Shown: positions 42,460-51,996, numbered from the stretch's first letter. The stretch is DNA of 64,000 nt from CAYXDO01 sp964463485 (GCA_964463485.1 CAYXDO010000026.1:24518-88517); one strand, 5' to 3'. Notes: generated by a model from the letters alone, not told the origin. Translations and numbers: made by a program.

Positions 42460-43868
42460 CACGCACCCACGAAATTGCCTCCGCACACGCGGAGGGTACG
42501 ACCCGTCGAGGCGCCGCCGCCCGGGCTCGACAGAAAAGTAATCACCTCGGCGACGTCCTCGGGCAACCCACCCTGGGAGAGGGCGGACAGCCTTCGAGCG
42601 ACCTCTCGAGTCGCTGCCGGAATCGCTGCGGTGAGCCTCGTCTCGATGAATCCGGGAGCGACCGCGTTGATCGCGATCCCCTTTCCAGCCAAGGATGGCG
42701 CCATGGCCTCGACCCACCCGATCACGCCTGACTTGCTCGCCGCGTAGTTGGTCTGACCGAAGTTGCCCGCGATCCCGGCAATCGAGGCCAACGCCACGAT
42801 CCGACCGCCGTCGCGAATCAGCGGCGCCAGCGCTTCTTGAACTCGAAGCACCGCGGCGAGGTTCACGTCGATGGTCTTGTCGAAAGTCTCCAAGTCCATC
42901 TTCGCGAGCGTACGGTCGCGCGTAATTCCGGCGTTGTGGACGACGATATCGATTCCGCCGAACTTCTCCTTCACGAACCCGGCGATCGTCGCTGGCGCCG
43001 AAGGATCGGAGAGGTCAACCATCAGCGGCACACCTCCGACCTCACGCGCGACCGCGCTCGCCGGGCCATCGTCTTCCGGGCGATCGAGGCAAATCAGCTT
43101 GGCCCCCTCGCGAGCGAGCGCCTTGGCGGTGGCTTCTCCGATCCCACGCGCCGCCCCGGTGACGAGCGCGACCTTTCCATCGAGCGCCGCGTATGCGGGC
43201 ACTTTTGAGGGCAAGGTGACTTCGGAGGTGACCTCGATGACTTGACCGGTGACGAAGGTGGCCCGGTCCGACATGAAAAACCGGAGGACCGGTTCGAGGC
43301 GAGCCTCCGCGCCAGGCTCGACGCGAACGAGGACCGCGGTCGCGCCGCGTTTCCCGAGCTCCTTCGCCAGGCTTCGCACGAAACCTTCGAGAGCCGCTTG
43401 GGCGGCGGCCGAGGCGGGGGCGAGGTTTCGGAGCGGACGTCCGATGACGACGACGCGAGCGCAGGGCGCGACGGCTTTGACCCGAGGCTGGAAGAATCCG
43501 TGGAGCTTGGTCAGCCCGGAAGGAGTCTCGAGGTCGGTGGCGTCGTAGACCAACCCGTGCGCACGGAAATCCTCCCCGCACTCACTCGAGAGCCGCGGAG
43601 GCCGACCCCAAGGCTCCCCGGCCTCCGAGAAGAGCTCGAAGTCACCTCCTGACAGCCACACGTTCGCGCCGGCCTTCGGGAGAGTCTGCGAAAGCACGAC
43701 CGCCATCCGAGCAGGACTCACCACCACCTCGCGATCGGCGAGCGGCCGCTCCTCCCAAGCCCCGCTCGTCCTTTTGAGCTTCTGGGGTAAGGGGATCGGA
43801 AGTCCGAGCTTTTGTGCGAGCAACCTCGCGCTGGGATTCGTACCGAGCTCGACGAGAAAGTCACTCAT
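42459..43868 (-). CDS. fabG: Long-form 3-oxoacyl-(ACP/CoA) reductase, FabG4-like
   Basis: 469 aa, almost double ordinary FabG. The C-terminal ~250 residues are a classical SDR: nucleotide site GKVALVTGAARGIGEAT, NAG motif VHNAGITRD, and the active-site YAASKSGVIGW. The N-terminal ~210 residues are a flavodoxin-like domain as in mycobacterial high-molecular-weight FabG4, which reduces 3-ketoacyl-CoA with NADH. Its ATG overlaps the MaoC stop by 4 nt. Confidence 0.92.
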   Translation of the reverse strand: MSDFLVELGTNPSARLLAQKLGLPIPLPQKLKRTSGAWEERPLADREVVVSPARMAVVLSQTLPKAGANVWLSGGDFELFSEAGEPWGRPPRLSSECGEDFRAHGLVYDATDLETPSGLTKLHGFFQPRVKAVAPCARVVVIGRPLRNLAPASAAAQAALEGFVRSLAKELGKRGATAVLVRVEPGAEARLEPVLRFFMSDRATFVTGQVIEVTSEVTLPSKVPAYAALDGKVALVTGAARGIGEATAKALAREGAKLICLDRPEDDGPASAVAREVGGVPLMVDLSDPSAPATIAGFVKEKFGGIDIVVHNAGITRDRTLAKMDLETFDKTIDVNLAAVLRVQEALAPLIRDGGRIVALASIAGIAGNFGQTNYAASKSGVIGWVEAMAPSLAGKGIAINAVAPGFIETRLTAAIPAATREVARRLSALSQGGLPEDVAEVITFLSSPGGGASTGRTLRVCGGNFVGA

Positions 43869-44851
43869 GATTCACCTCGATGGGCCTCGCGGGCCTTTCC
43901 ATTCGTGGTCGAAGACGAGTCGAAGGTACCAGTGAGGTACGCCGGTCCAAACGGAGCGTCTCCGACGAACAGACGGTTGCCGTCGCAATAAACGCCGACT
44001 TCGTTCGGAAGCACCAGGGGCCGAACGAATCGAACCTCGATCCGTGTGAGTCGTCGCGGGTCCTGAGCAAACAGCGCCCGATTCAACGTCTCGATCGCTC
44101 TGGCGAGAGTCGCGTACCCGTGAAGGATCACACTCTTCTGCCCTGCCGCGCGCGCGTAGGGAGCAAAGAGATGAATCGGATTGAAGTCACCGGTGAGCTT
44201 CGCGAAGTCCACGCCGGCGCTCGTTCGCAACCGCCATCTGCCGAGCTCACGAAGATCCCCGCCTTCCGACGGAACCACCCTCGGTCGCTCCTTCTTCTCG
44301 GTGCTCTTCGCGAGCGGAACGATCGCCGAGGTCGTCGCCACCAGCGCCCGCGGGCTCGAGCGAGTTCCGGTGACGCACTCTTGCCTGAGGATGGCACGCC
44401 GGCCGTCGTCGTCGATACTCACCAAGCGAGCCTCGACCTCCAGCGGCTCGTCTGCAGGAATGGGCGCGAGAAACTCGAAAGTCACACCTCCATTCAAGAC
44501 CCGCGTGAGGTCGTAAGGCAGCCCTGTCAGCGTACGAGCCAACAGAGGCATGCCCCACTGAGGAAACAGATGCCCGGGGACGACGCCTCGGTACCAGGAG
44601 CTGTCACCGCCCACGTGCCGAATGTAGTCACGGACGAGGCCGGCAGGGCGCGGAGGAAGTCTCGCGCGAATCGGACCCTCCGCGCGCTCCTCCTTGGGCG
44701 CGTAATCTTTGAGGGCACGCTTGGCGGCGACGGACGCGGCCGTACGGAGCAGTGTCATCAACATCGGGCCTTGAGCCAAAACGTGACGCGCGGGAACGCC
44801 CATGCCGGCACCCAAACCTCTTTTGACGCGCTGTGTCAAGAGGCGAGCCAT
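43865..44851 (-). CDS. MaoC-like (R)-specific enoyl-CoA hydratase
   Basis: 328 aa, double-hotdog size. The hydratase-2 motif is in the C-terminal half, TGDFNPIHLFAPYARAAG, with the Asp/His dyad and the following VILHGYATLARA. The N-terminal half resembles the non-catalytic hotdog. (R)-3-hydroxyacyl-CoA made by such enzymes is the direct precursor of PHA, which fits the phaC cluster nearby. 126 nt separate it from the upstream acyl-CoA synthetase. Confidence 0.9.
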   Translation of the reverse strand: MARLLTQRVKRGLGAGMGVPARHVLAQGPMLMTLLRTAASVAAKRALKDYAPKEERAEGPIRARLPPRPAGLVRDYIRHVGGDSSWYRGVVPGHLFPQWGMPLLARTLTGLPYDLTRVLNGGVTFEFLAPIPADEPLEVEARLVSIDDDGRRAILRQECVTGTRSSPRALVATTSAIVPLAKSTEKKERPRVVPSEGGDLRELGRWRLRTSAGVDFAKLTGDFNPIHLFAPYARAAGQKSVILHGYATLARAIETLNRALFAQDPRRLTRIEVRFVRPLVLPNEVGVYCDGNRLFVGDAPFGPAYLTGTFDSSSTTNGKAREAHRGES

Positions 44852-44977
44852 CCTGCCACCTGAAGAAATCCGAGAGCGCGGGCCAGAGGCCCTTGGCCGC
44901 CGACTTCGCGACCATGGCTCTCGACGACGCCCCGACCTCCGGCCACGTGCTGGGTGCGATGAGCCGCAGCAAACCTC

Positions 44978-46645
44978 TCAGGGTGCCTCGTACAGCGCCT
45001 CGAGGGCGGCTCCAAAGTCTTCGTAGACCCGTTTTCGCTTCACCTTGAGCGTCGGCGTGAGAAATCCGTTCTCCACCGAGAGAGATCCCGGGAAGAGCTT
45101 GAACTTCTTGATCGTCTCGTAGCTCGCGAGGGTCGCATTCACCGCCTGCACCTTGGCCTCGATCAACTCACGCGCCGCGTCGATGCCTGGGTGGAGCCAG
45201 ATCCCAGCCACCAGAAACTTGCGCGCGTCGCCATACACGACCACGTGCCCGATCACCGGATCGTCCTTGAACTGAAGCTCGATGTTGGCAGGTGCGACGT
45301 TCTTGCCGCCCGCGGTCACCAGAATGTCCTTCTTCCGGTCGATGATTTGCAAGAACCCATCTTCCGTGAACCGCCCGATGTCTCCGGTCTTGAGCCAGCC
45401 GTCTTCAGTGAGCACGGCCCTCGTGCCTTCGGGGTCCTTGTGATATCCGGAGAAGATACTGTCCCCTCGTGCGAAGATCTCGCCATCCTCGGCGAGCTTG
45501 ACCTCGACCGAGGGCAACGGCTTTCCAACCGTATCGAAGCGGAATGCGTCGGGTCGGTTGAGTGTGATCGTCGGCGAGGCTTCGGTCAGCCCATACCCTT
45601 CGATGATCAACACACCGGCCTCGTGGAAAGTCTCTTTGACGCGCTGCTTGAGCCCAGCGCCACCCGAGAGACAGAACTTCAAGCGACCGCCGGTTCGCTG
45701 GTCGAGCAGCTCCTTTCGTTGCTCCGGGGTCGTTCCCTTGGCGACTTCGGTCGCGATCTTCTCCCAGTGCGAAGGCACACTCATGAACACGGTCGGGCGC
45801 ACCTTGGACATGTGGTCCAAGACTCGGAACGGATCGGACAAATACGAGACGAAGCCGAGCTGATTTCCGAGGCAAGCCTCTCCGAAGCCAAAGATGTGAC
45901 TCATGGGGAGCCACAACAGATCGACGTCGCCGTCGGTGGAGAGCAGGGGCCCATTGATTTGAAGCCAATCGCGGCCGTTGACGCCGACGTTCTTGTGAGT
46001 GAGCGGGACACCCTTGGGCGGCCCGCTGGTGCCGCTCGTGTAAAGCATGAGCCCGACCTGGTCGAGGCTCACGCTCGCGAGTCGGCGCGCAAACTCGGCG
46101 AGGCTTCTTCTGCGACCGCGCCTCTGCGCGGCCTCGAGAGAGATCAGCTTTCCTTCGAGCCCCGCGAGGGAGGGCCGCTCCGCCTCGGGCACGAGCGCCA
46201 TGGCTTTGGCCACGTCGACCGATCCCAACATGACGACGGCCCTGAGGTCGGTCAGCGACTTCAGGCGAGCGAGCACCTTCGAGAGCAGGAGCTCGGTGTC
46301 GACGAACACGACCTTCGCGTCGGAGTGCGTGAGCACGTAGGCGGCCTGCTCGGACGTACACGAAGGGTAGACCGGGACCATCACTCCACCGACGGCCTGA
46401 ATCGCGAGCGCCGCAGACATCCACTCGACGCGATTCGGAGCGAAGATCGCGCCGCGATCGGTGGGTTCGAGGCCGAGTTCGATCAAGTACAGGCCGAGCT
46501 CGCGCACTTGATCCGCGACGTCCCGCCAACTCACCGCCCGGTAGTCAGACCCTTGTGGAACCATGAAACGCGGAGCAGCGCCGCGCTTCTTGGCTTCCTC
46601 GAAGAAGATCGCCGGGGCGGTCCGGAGCTCGAGGAGAGGTGTCAC
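44978..46645 (-). CDS. fadD: Long-chain acyl-CoA synthetase (AMP-forming)
   Basis: 555 aa from GTG 46645, overlapping the small phasin-like gene's stop by 4 nt; the open frame continues upstream but belongs to that gene's other frame. Motifs: YTSGTSGPPKGVPLTHKN, LPMSHIFGF, EGYGLTEASPT, LKTGDIGRF and IDRKKDILVTAGGKNVAP. It matches bacterial FadD/FAA-type long-chain fatty-acid ligases. It presumably activates fatty acids released by the operon's alpha/beta hydrolase. Confidence 0.93.
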   Translation of the reverse strand: MTPLLELRTAPAIFFEEAKKRGAAPRFMVPQGSDYRAVSWRDVADQVRELGLYLIELGLEPTDRGAIFAPNRVEWMSAALAIQAVGGVMVPVYPSCTSEQAAYVLTHSDAKVVFVDTELLLSKVLARLKSLTDLRAVVMLGSVDVAKAMALVPEAERPSLAGLEGKLISLEAAQRRGRRRSLAEFARRLASVSLDQVGLMLYTSGTSGPPKGVPLTHKNVGVNGRDWLQINGPLLSTDGDVDLLWLPMSHIFGFGEACLGNQLGFVSYLSDPFRVLDHMSKVRPTVFMSVPSHWEKIATEVAKGTTPEQRKELLDQRTGGRLKFCLSGGAGLKQRVKETFHEAGVLIIEGYGLTEASPTITLNRPDAFRFDTVGKPLPSVEVKLAEDGEIFARGDSIFSGYHKDPEGTRAVLTEDGWLKTGDIGRFTEDGFLQIIDRKKDILVTAGGKNVAPANIELQFKDDPVIGHVVVYGDARKFLVAGIWLHPGIDAARELIEAKVQAVNATLASYETIKKFKLFPGSLSVENGFLTPTLKVKRKRVYEDFGAALEALYEAP

Positions 46646-46938
46646 GTCCACGACTTCGCATCCTTGTCTTCGAGGCGTTCCTCGAGGTCCAAGAGCTTGC
46701 TCTCGAGCTCGTTGATGCGGTGCAGCGTACGCTCCTGGTCCCGCTTGGTGGGCAGCCCCACCGAACCCCACCACTTGGCGGCGGCTTCGTCCTGCGCCGC
46801 TTTCACCTTCGAGACCACACCTAGCATCGCGCCCGAAGGCTCGAGGACGAGGGGGCTCTCGAGCCAAGTCTCCATGAGCTCGGCCGTGGCCTTCTCCCAA
46901 GCATCGAAGCCCTTTTTCCACTCTTCGAATCCGAACAT
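46642..46938 (-). CDS. Small phasin-like / PhaE-like coiled-coil protein
   Basis: 98 aa from ATG 46938, chosen because GAGGAG stands exactly 6 nt upstream. Helical: FEEWKKGFDAWEKATAEL, then a C-terminal coiled coil (LHRINELESKLLDLEERLED). Size and pattern recall phasins or the PhaE subunit of class III PHA synthase, which would fit phaC at 52.3 kb, but similarity is only in character, so this is inference. It is squeezed between a lipoprotein gene and the fadD gene. Confidence 0.65.
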   Translation of the reverse strand: MFGFEEWKKGFDAWEKATAELMETWLESPLVLEPSGAMLGVVSKVKAAQDEAAAKWWGSVGLPTKRDQERTLHRINELESKLLDLEERLEDKDAKSWT

Positions 46939-46940
46939 CT

Positions 46941-47759
46941 TCATCTCCTCAACGTGAGTCGCCGGGACGACACGACCGTCCCGAGCTGATTGGAAGGTCC
47001 ACCGGCTCGACCTTCGAAGTGAACGACCTCTCCGAGACATTCGAAGAGGAAGCTGACGGCGCGTCGAACGATCGGCGCACCTGCGGGGGGATCGCTTTGG
47101 GACGAGACCGAAATGTCGAGCCGGTACACACCCACCAAGGTGACGTCGGGCAGACCGAGCTCGCCCGTCGCGGCGACTTCGATCTCCCAAGTGTCTTGGC
47201 CGGCGTACGGAAGCCCGTTGAGCACTCCGTCGACCCCCACGACACCCACGCCACCGAAGACATCGTTGCGTCGCAGCGGATACCGATGGACCATCACCGG
47301 AGCTTGGTAGACGAGCAGCGTCTTTCCTGCCGATGGGTTCTCTTCGCGTGACGCGTAGCCCAAGGCCGTGAGCCCGGTCGAGTCCTGCAAGTACACGGCA
47401 TCTACAGTCCGGCCAGGCTCCTCGAGCACGAAAGCTTCGGACGGAAAGGAGCCCGAGTACCACTCGTCGCGAACCGACACCGCCCGGATCGAGGCGAGCT
47501 CGTCTCGACCCGGCTCCTCATAGCTCCAGATTCGGATTCCGCGATCATCGACCACACCCTCGACGTCGATCGATTGCTCCTCGGTCGACACGAAATAACT
47601 CGCGGGATGGTCGAGCAAGAGCCGAAACTCCTCGAAGTCGATCCGACCGTCGAGGTTTGGATAACAGGTCGTGCGCGCCGCCTCGGCAGTCTCGGGCGGC
47701 GTCAGATTCTCTCCGCAACCGAGCATGAGTATCATGGGAAGGAGCGCTTCAGAACGCAT
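46941..47759 (-). CDS. Lipoprotein paralogous to the 50.3-51.3 kb gene
   Basis: 272 aa from ATG 47759, which overlaps the barrel gene's stop. Signal ends ILMLGC. The body shares a plan with the other lipoprotein of this operon: CYPNLDG, a W-x-Y..-FP-A segment (DEWYSGSFPSEAFV), a LGY/GVVSR-like strand, MVHRYPL versus LLKFPF, and ECLGE near the end. Probably on the periplasmic face of the outer membrane and working with the barrel protein. No named family. Confidence 0.8.
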   Translation of the reverse strand: MRSEALLPMILMLGCGENLTPPETAEAARTTCYPNLDGRIDFEEFRLLLDHPASYFVSTEEQSIDVEGVVDDRGIRIWSYEEPGRDELASIRAVSVRDEWYSGSFPSEAFVLEEPGRTVDAVYLQDSTGLTALGYASREENPSAGKTLLVYQAPVMVHRYPLRRNDVFGGVGVVGVDGVLNGLPYAGQDTWEIEVAATGELGLPDVTLVGVYRLDISVSSQSDPPAGAPIVRRAVSFLFECLGEVVHFEGRAGGPSNQLGTVVSSRRLTLRR

Positions 47760-49389
47760 AGAAGAACCTCCCGCGAACCAGCTGCGCGGGCCTCGCATCG
47801 AGACCCGCCCCCGGGTTGTCGAAGCCCGAGAGTGGGAAGAGCACGGCGTGTTCTAGTGTGAGCCGGAACCCATCGCGGTTGATCCACGCGAGCGTCGGAT
47901 CGAGCTCGATCCCGAGAGGTTTCTGACCGCTCGGCGTACTCTCCGCGTACACCGCGGTCGAGGCGACCAGGGCCAGCGAGAGGCGCAGCGATCCGCGACC
48001 CACCTCGAGCAGCTCGACCTCCGCGTGAGGCCGCGCGTACATCGCATCGGTGACTCTGCCGATGATCTCTCGAAACAAGATCCGGTCGACCCGATACTGG
48101 GAGTGGAACTTGAAGTTGTCGGCGCGCAGATCGTCCGGCGGGCTCACTTGACCGCCGTCGAGGTCCCCGACTTCGGCGGGCAGCGTAGTTTGCGAGATCC
48201 GACTCCCGAACCCAGGAGCCGCATCGCCGCTGGCAAAACCGAGGTCGAGCCCGAAGGTGACGGGGTCGAGCACGAAATCGGACTCCAAGACGGCGCCGAA
48301 CTGCAGGGACTCCACTGGATTCCGGAGCAGCACACCGGGGATGAGTGTCGCCTCGTCCAGCGTGGCCACCGCGAGGACGGCCTCGGCTTCGATCCGGACT
48401 CCGCGGCGAGTCACTCGGGCCCAGAGATCTCCGGCAAAGGCGCGATAGCGGCGATCCACGGCCTGAGTCGCGCGAGGCTCACCCGCGCCGGCTTCGGTCA
48501 CCGGATACGCCCGGTCTTGATAGCGATGCGAGAGGCCGAGCCCGTAGTCCACGGTCGTCTTGCCAACTCGCTCACGTCGCGCGCGGGCCCGTTCGCTTCG
48601 GACGCGCTGAGTTGCGAACGTGATGGTGCGGACGTCGTCCGTGGAGTCGAGGTCGAGGGACTGGGACGACGAGAGCCCTTGGGAGGACGGTCCGGAGCCG
48701 AAGTCATAAGCGAGAGTGAAGATGTGATTGAAGATGGGCGTGTTGAAAGCGACTCGGTCGGCGGAGTCCGAGAAGTCGGCGTCCTCCGCGTCCCCGGAGT
48801 TGGCGGCGAGCCCGAGGCCGAAGTGGCTCGGCGTGCGGCCCGCGACGAGCAGCCCGATCGGCGTGGCCACGCGGGCGTACGCATGGACGACCTGAATTGC
48901 GTCAGCGGGCGTGAGTTGCCTGCTGGAGTCGATGCCGAGCCCAGCGGGGGCGCTGCCGAGCGACAACCCGTCGAGGAGGGACAGGCGAACGAAAGCGCCG
49001 GACCCTTCGGGTTCCATGACGGTCAGGTCGATGCGGGCGCGCATGTCCGCGTGAGTGAGGGTCTGACTCGAAGGGTCGGACAAGGGAAGTGAGAAGAGCG
49101 CGCGGCCCGAAGGCGTCAGCCCGCGGTCGAGATCGAAGTTGCCAAAGACCGAGCTCCGCACCCGCACGTCGCCGTGCACCGAGACTTCGAAGCGCTCGAG
49201 GCGCTCGGCCAAGGTCGGGTGCTCACTCATGAGTCCGGAGCGTGACCTGATCGGATCGGGATCAACGCCGCGATCTTCCGTGGGTGTGTCGTCTCCCTCC
49301 TCTTGGCTCTCCTCGGCGCGAGCGGAGGTCCCGAGGATCGTGAGCATCGTGAGGATCGTGAGCGCGAAAGGCACGCTTGGTGACTTCAC
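47749..49389 (-). CDS. Outer-membrane beta-barrel protein
   Basis: 546 aa. N-terminal signal (LTILTMLTILGTSARA) then an acidic linker. The body is long amphipathic beta strands ending with an aromatic C-terminus (RGRFFYAF), as outer-membrane barrels do. I believe it belongs to the TIGR04551 group of myxobacterial proteins (AGRTPSHFGLGLAANSGDA), but this is from memory. The start overlaps the hydrolase stop by 4 nt and the stop overlaps the next lipoprotein, so it is central to a lipid-handling operon. A porin or transporter role is inferred. Confidence 0.82.
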   Translation of the reverse strand: MKSPSVPFALTILTMLTILGTSARAEESQEEGDDTPTEDRGVDPDPIRSRSGLMSEHPTLAERLERFEVSVHGDVRVRSSVFGNFDLDRGLTPSGRALFSLPLSDPSSQTLTHADMRARIDLTVMEPEGSGAFVRLSLLDGLSLGSAPAGLGIDSSRQLTPADAIQVVHAYARVATPIGLLVAGRTPSHFGLGLAANSGDAEDADFSDSADRVAFNTPIFNHIFTLAYDFGSGPSSQGLSSSQSLDLDSTDDVRTITFATQRVRSERARARRERVGKTTVDYGLGLSHRYQDRAYPVTEAGAGEPRATQAVDRRYRAFAGDLWARVTRRGVRIEAEAVLAVATLDEATLIPGVLLRNPVESLQFGAVLESDFVLDPVTFGLDLGFASGDAAPGFGSRISQTTLPAEVGDLDGGQVSPPDDLRADNFKFHSQYRVDRILFREIIGRVTDAMYARPHAEVELLEVGRGSLRLSLALVASTAVYAESTPSGQKPLGIELDPTLAWINRDGFRLTLEHAVLFPLSGFDNPGAGLDARPAQLVRGRFFYAF

Positions 49390-50291
49390 GGCATGGCCCC
49401 TGAGAGGAACGCGAGCAAGTCACGGTTGGAGGCTTCGGCTCGCTCCAGCATGGGAAAGTGGCCGGTTCGCGGGTAGATCACGAGGCGAGACCCACGGACC
49501 TCCGAGCTCAGGCGCTCGGCCACCGGGACGGTCGACACGCGATCTTCGCGACCCCACAAGAGGAGGAGCGGAGCCTGGACTTTCGAATATTTCTTCTCGA
49601 GCCGCTCGAACTCCTGACCCCGAGACGCTTCCAGCGCGGCGGCGAACGTGCCCGGTCGACGAAGCGCCTCGTCTACCTTCTCGACGAGCGCTTCGGGCAC
49701 ATCCTCGGGTTTGTAGAAGCCCAGCGAGAGTCGCTCGTCGGCGAGCTGGTCATAAAAGAGCGCGAAGAGCACCTCCCCGACGACCGGAAGTCGAGCCCAG
49801 TGAAAGAAGGAAGGAAGTTGCTCCGTGTAGACCCAGGCGTCATAAAGCACCAAGCGGTCCACTTTCTCGGGCGCGGCAAGGGCGAGCGCGAGGGCCACTG
49901 AACAGCCCCAGGAGTGAGCGACGATCGCAGCCGATTCGATTCCGAGCTGCTCCATGATCCCGAGGACGAGGCGAGCTTCGCCCTCCGGCGTGTAGTAGTG
50001 CCCTTCCTTTCGATCGCTGTAACCGAACCCTGCGAGGTCGAGAGTTACGACGCGGTAGCCCTCGAGGGCAGGAACGACGAGGTCCCAAGTCTCGAGTGAA
50101 GACGCAAACCCATGAATGAGAATCACTGCGGGACCCGAGCCCGACTCGGCGATCCGCATCCGCACGCCCTCGACCTCCACGAACCTCGACCCTTCGGGCG
50201 CACCCACCGGATGGCCCTCGTGAAAAGTCAGGCACGCGGGGGTCGCTCCGAGACACGAGAGCGCGAGCATCTTTGCAGCCAGGCTACTCAC
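49386..50291 (-). CDS. Alpha/beta hydrolase, probably exported
   Basis: 301 aa from GTG 50291, overlapping the upstream lipoprotein stop by 4 nt, with GGAGA ahead. An N-terminal signal-like stretch ends with Cys (LGATPAC), so it may be a lipoprotein. Fold motifs: ILIHGFASS (oxyanion HG), nucleophile AHSWGCSVAL, acid in LWGREDRVS, and catalytic His in TGHFPML. It should hydrolyse an ester or similar bond outside the cytoplasm; substrate unknown, likely lipid-like from its operon. Confidence 0.87.
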   Translation of the reverse strand: MSSLAAKMLALSCLGATPACLTFHEGHPVGAPEGSRFVEVEGVRMRIAESGSGPAVILIHGFASSLETWDLVVPALEGYRVVTLDLAGFGYSDRKEGHYYTPEGEARLVLGIMEQLGIESAAIVAHSWGCSVALALALAAPEKVDRLVLYDAWVYTEQLPSFFHWARLPVVGEVLFALFYDQLADERLSLGFYKPEDVPEALVEKVDEALRRPGTFAAALEASRGQEFERLEKKYSKVQAPLLLLWGREDRVSTVPVAERLSSEVRGSRLVIYPRTGHFPMLERAEASNRDLLAFLSGAMP

Positions 50292-51271
50292 CGAGCGAGT
50301 CTCCGAACCTCGGCGGCCTGCTCGAACTCGTCCTCGGTCTCGAAATTCTCGGATACGACCGTCGCGACAGCTCCGAAACATTCGGCAAAAAAACCGGCCT
50401 GTCGAATGATCGCGGCCACCGGGATGCTCCGCTCGAGCAGGGTGAGGATCCGAACGACCGGAAACTCACCGTAAGGTGTCGCGAGGGTCCCGCGGCCTTC
50501 GACACGCTGCGTGTAACTCTCGAGGTAAGTCGTGATAAAACCCAGAGCGACACCACTCACCGTCGAGTCGGTGCTCCACGTGTCCCCTTCCTGGAACGGG
50601 AACTTCAGGAGAGTCACCGGAGGATCGTAGTGAAGCTCCGTTCGCACGGCGCCGCCGTCGCGGGAGACGACACCGAGGAGGAGGAGCTCGGTGTCGGTGG
50701 AGGAGAAGACCCCGAGGAGCTCCTCGGTGATCGAGAGTCGGGCGACGTAAGTGGCCTCTGGGAACTCGGAGGCGTACCAGGCGCCCTCGACCGGAGTCGT
50801 GGCCAGAACGAGGTCCCGGTCGTTGGCCAACATCCCGGATAAATCCCAATGTCGATCGGTGCCGGTCCCGGTGCCGACGAGACTCACAGACGCCCCTGTT
50901 GCAGCGCGAAAATTGGCCGACAGGCCCGCTCGGCGAGGGATCTCGACGCTGAGGAGGACGCCGTCGTGATTGGGTGTACAACCGATCGGAGCGCCGCCGT
51001 CGCCGTCGACCTCACCGCCGTCGCCGAGGCCGGCGTCGACATCCGACATGTCCCCTGCATCGACAGGCAGGACCGCGCAGCGACCCTGGGCGGTGCAGAT
51101 GCCGGTCGCACACTCCGAGCCGGTGCGGCACGCCGGCACGGGGTCGGGATCCGAGCAGGCCGCGAGCCCGAGCCACGAGAAGGTCAGGAGTCCTAGATTG
51201 CTGCGTTGCACAAATCGCTTCTGCGTCCGGGAAGAAGGGTTGTCAAGGGCGAGATTCCGAGAATCGGACAT
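50288..51271 (-). CDS. Lipoprotein heading the lipid operon
   Basis: 327 aa from ATG 51271; a GTG at 51211 gives a more usual signal length. The signal ends LGLAAC. A Cys-rich piece (CRTGSECATGICTAQGRC) and a Gly/Asp-rich linker precede a beta-rich domain whose CTPNHDG, WYASEFPEATYV, LLGVVSRDG, LLKFPFQEGD and AECFG segments parallel the second lipoprotein at 46.9-47.8 kb. First gene of the minus-strand operon, divergent from phaR with only 39 nt between starts. Confidence 0.8.
   Translation of the reverse strand: MSDSRNLALDNPSSRTQKRFVQRSNLGLLTFSWLGLAACSDPDPVPACRTGSECATGICTAQGRCAVLPVDAGDMSDVDAGLGDGGEVDGDGGAPIGCTPNHDGVLLSVEIPRRAGLSANFRAATGASVSLVGTGTGTDRHWDLSGMLANDRDLVLATTPVEGAWYASEFPEATYVARLSITEELLGVFSSTDTELLLLGVVSRDGGAVRTELHYDPPVTLLKFPFQEGDTWSTDSTVSGVALGFITTYLESYTQRVEGRGTLATPYGEFPVVRILTLLERSIPVAAIIRQAGFFAECFGAVATVVSENFETEDEFEQAAEVRRLAR
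51253..51265. promoter_or_regulatory. GATTC-CGA-GAATC palindrome between phaR and the divergent lipoprotein gene
   Basis: Perfect 5-bp inverted repeat with 3-bp centre, 45 nt upstream of the phaR start and at the 5' end of the opposing gene. Possible operator controlling one or both directions. Confidence 0.35.
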
Positions 51272-51310
51272 CTGGCGGATCTTCCGTGCGGGCCATCGGA
51301 GGTCTAGGGT

Positions 51311-51994
51311 ATGGCGGTGCAACAAACAGCGCGTGTGATCAAGAAGTACTCGAACCGGCGGCTCTACGACACCGAGGAGAGTCGGTACGTGACGATCGAG
51401 GAGCTCGTGGAGACGATCCGGTCGGGGCGGGACGTGCGCGTGGTCGATGCGCAGAATGGGGCGGACCTGACGCAGGTGACGCTCACCCAGGCGATCATCG
51501 AAGGGCGAGGGGCCGGCAAGCTGCTGCCGGTGCCGCTCCTGCTGCGGCTGATCCGGCTCAAGGACGACGCGCTCGGAGAGTTCTTGGGCCGTTACATGGC
51601 GCTCGCGCTCGAGTCCTATTTGCAGCTTCAAACGCGAGCTCGGAGCCTCGCCTCATACAACCCGTTCGCCACGGTGCCTTTCAACGCGGCCAGCGCGTTC
51701 GCGCGGATCTTCTCGGAGATGGCGGGCTGGAGTGATCCGCGGGGCGCCGGCTGGAGCGAGCCTCCGGTGGGCTCTGGCTACCCTTCGCCCCTCGAGGTGG
51801 AGGCGGAGGCGCAGCGGCCCACGCCCGAGGCGGACTCGACTCGCAGCAAGTCGGACGAGGAGGTCTCCGTTCTGCGTCGCGAGATCGAGGAGCTGAAGGG
51901 GCTCGTCCTCGAGACCGCCCGATCGGCCGCGAAACCGAAGAGAACAGCCAAGAAGAAGGCAAAGAGGGCGCCTGACAAGTCCGCCCAAGGATGA
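51311..51994 (+). CDS. phaR: PhaR, polyhydroxyalkanoate synthesis repressor
   Basis: 227 aa, GGAGG 8 nt before the ATG. The N-terminal PHB/PHA accumulation regulator DNA-binding domain is clear: VIKKYSNRRLYDTEESRYVT and VVDAQNGADLTQVTLTQAI. The C-terminus is helical with a Lys/Arg/Ala-rich tail. PhaR binds both PHA granules and DNA and represses phasin genes until polymer accumulates. The candidate operator lies 3 nt after its stop, in front of the phasin gene. Confidence 0.95.
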   Translation: MAVQQTARVIKKYSNRRLYDTEESRYVTIEELVETIRSGRDVRVVDAQNGADLTQVTLTQAIIEGRGAGKLLPVPLLLRLIRLKDDALGEFLGRYMALALESYLQLQTRARSLASYNPFATVPFNAASAFARIFSEMAGWSDPRGAGWSEPPVGSGYPSPLEVEAEAQRPTPEADSTRSKSDEEVSVLRREIEELKGLVLETARSAAKPKRTAKKKAKRAPDKSAQG

Positions 51995-51996
51995 TT

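Noticed and set aside
45191..46957. 588-codon plus-strand open frame
   Set aside because: Antisense to fadD and the small phasin-like gene, both of which carry family motifs and coupled starts.
51305..51310. TAGGGT directly before the phaR ATG as a -10 box
   Set aside because: It touches the start codon, has no -35 partner and a good GGAGG ribosome site overlaps the region, so the resemblance to the phasin promoter is probably chance.
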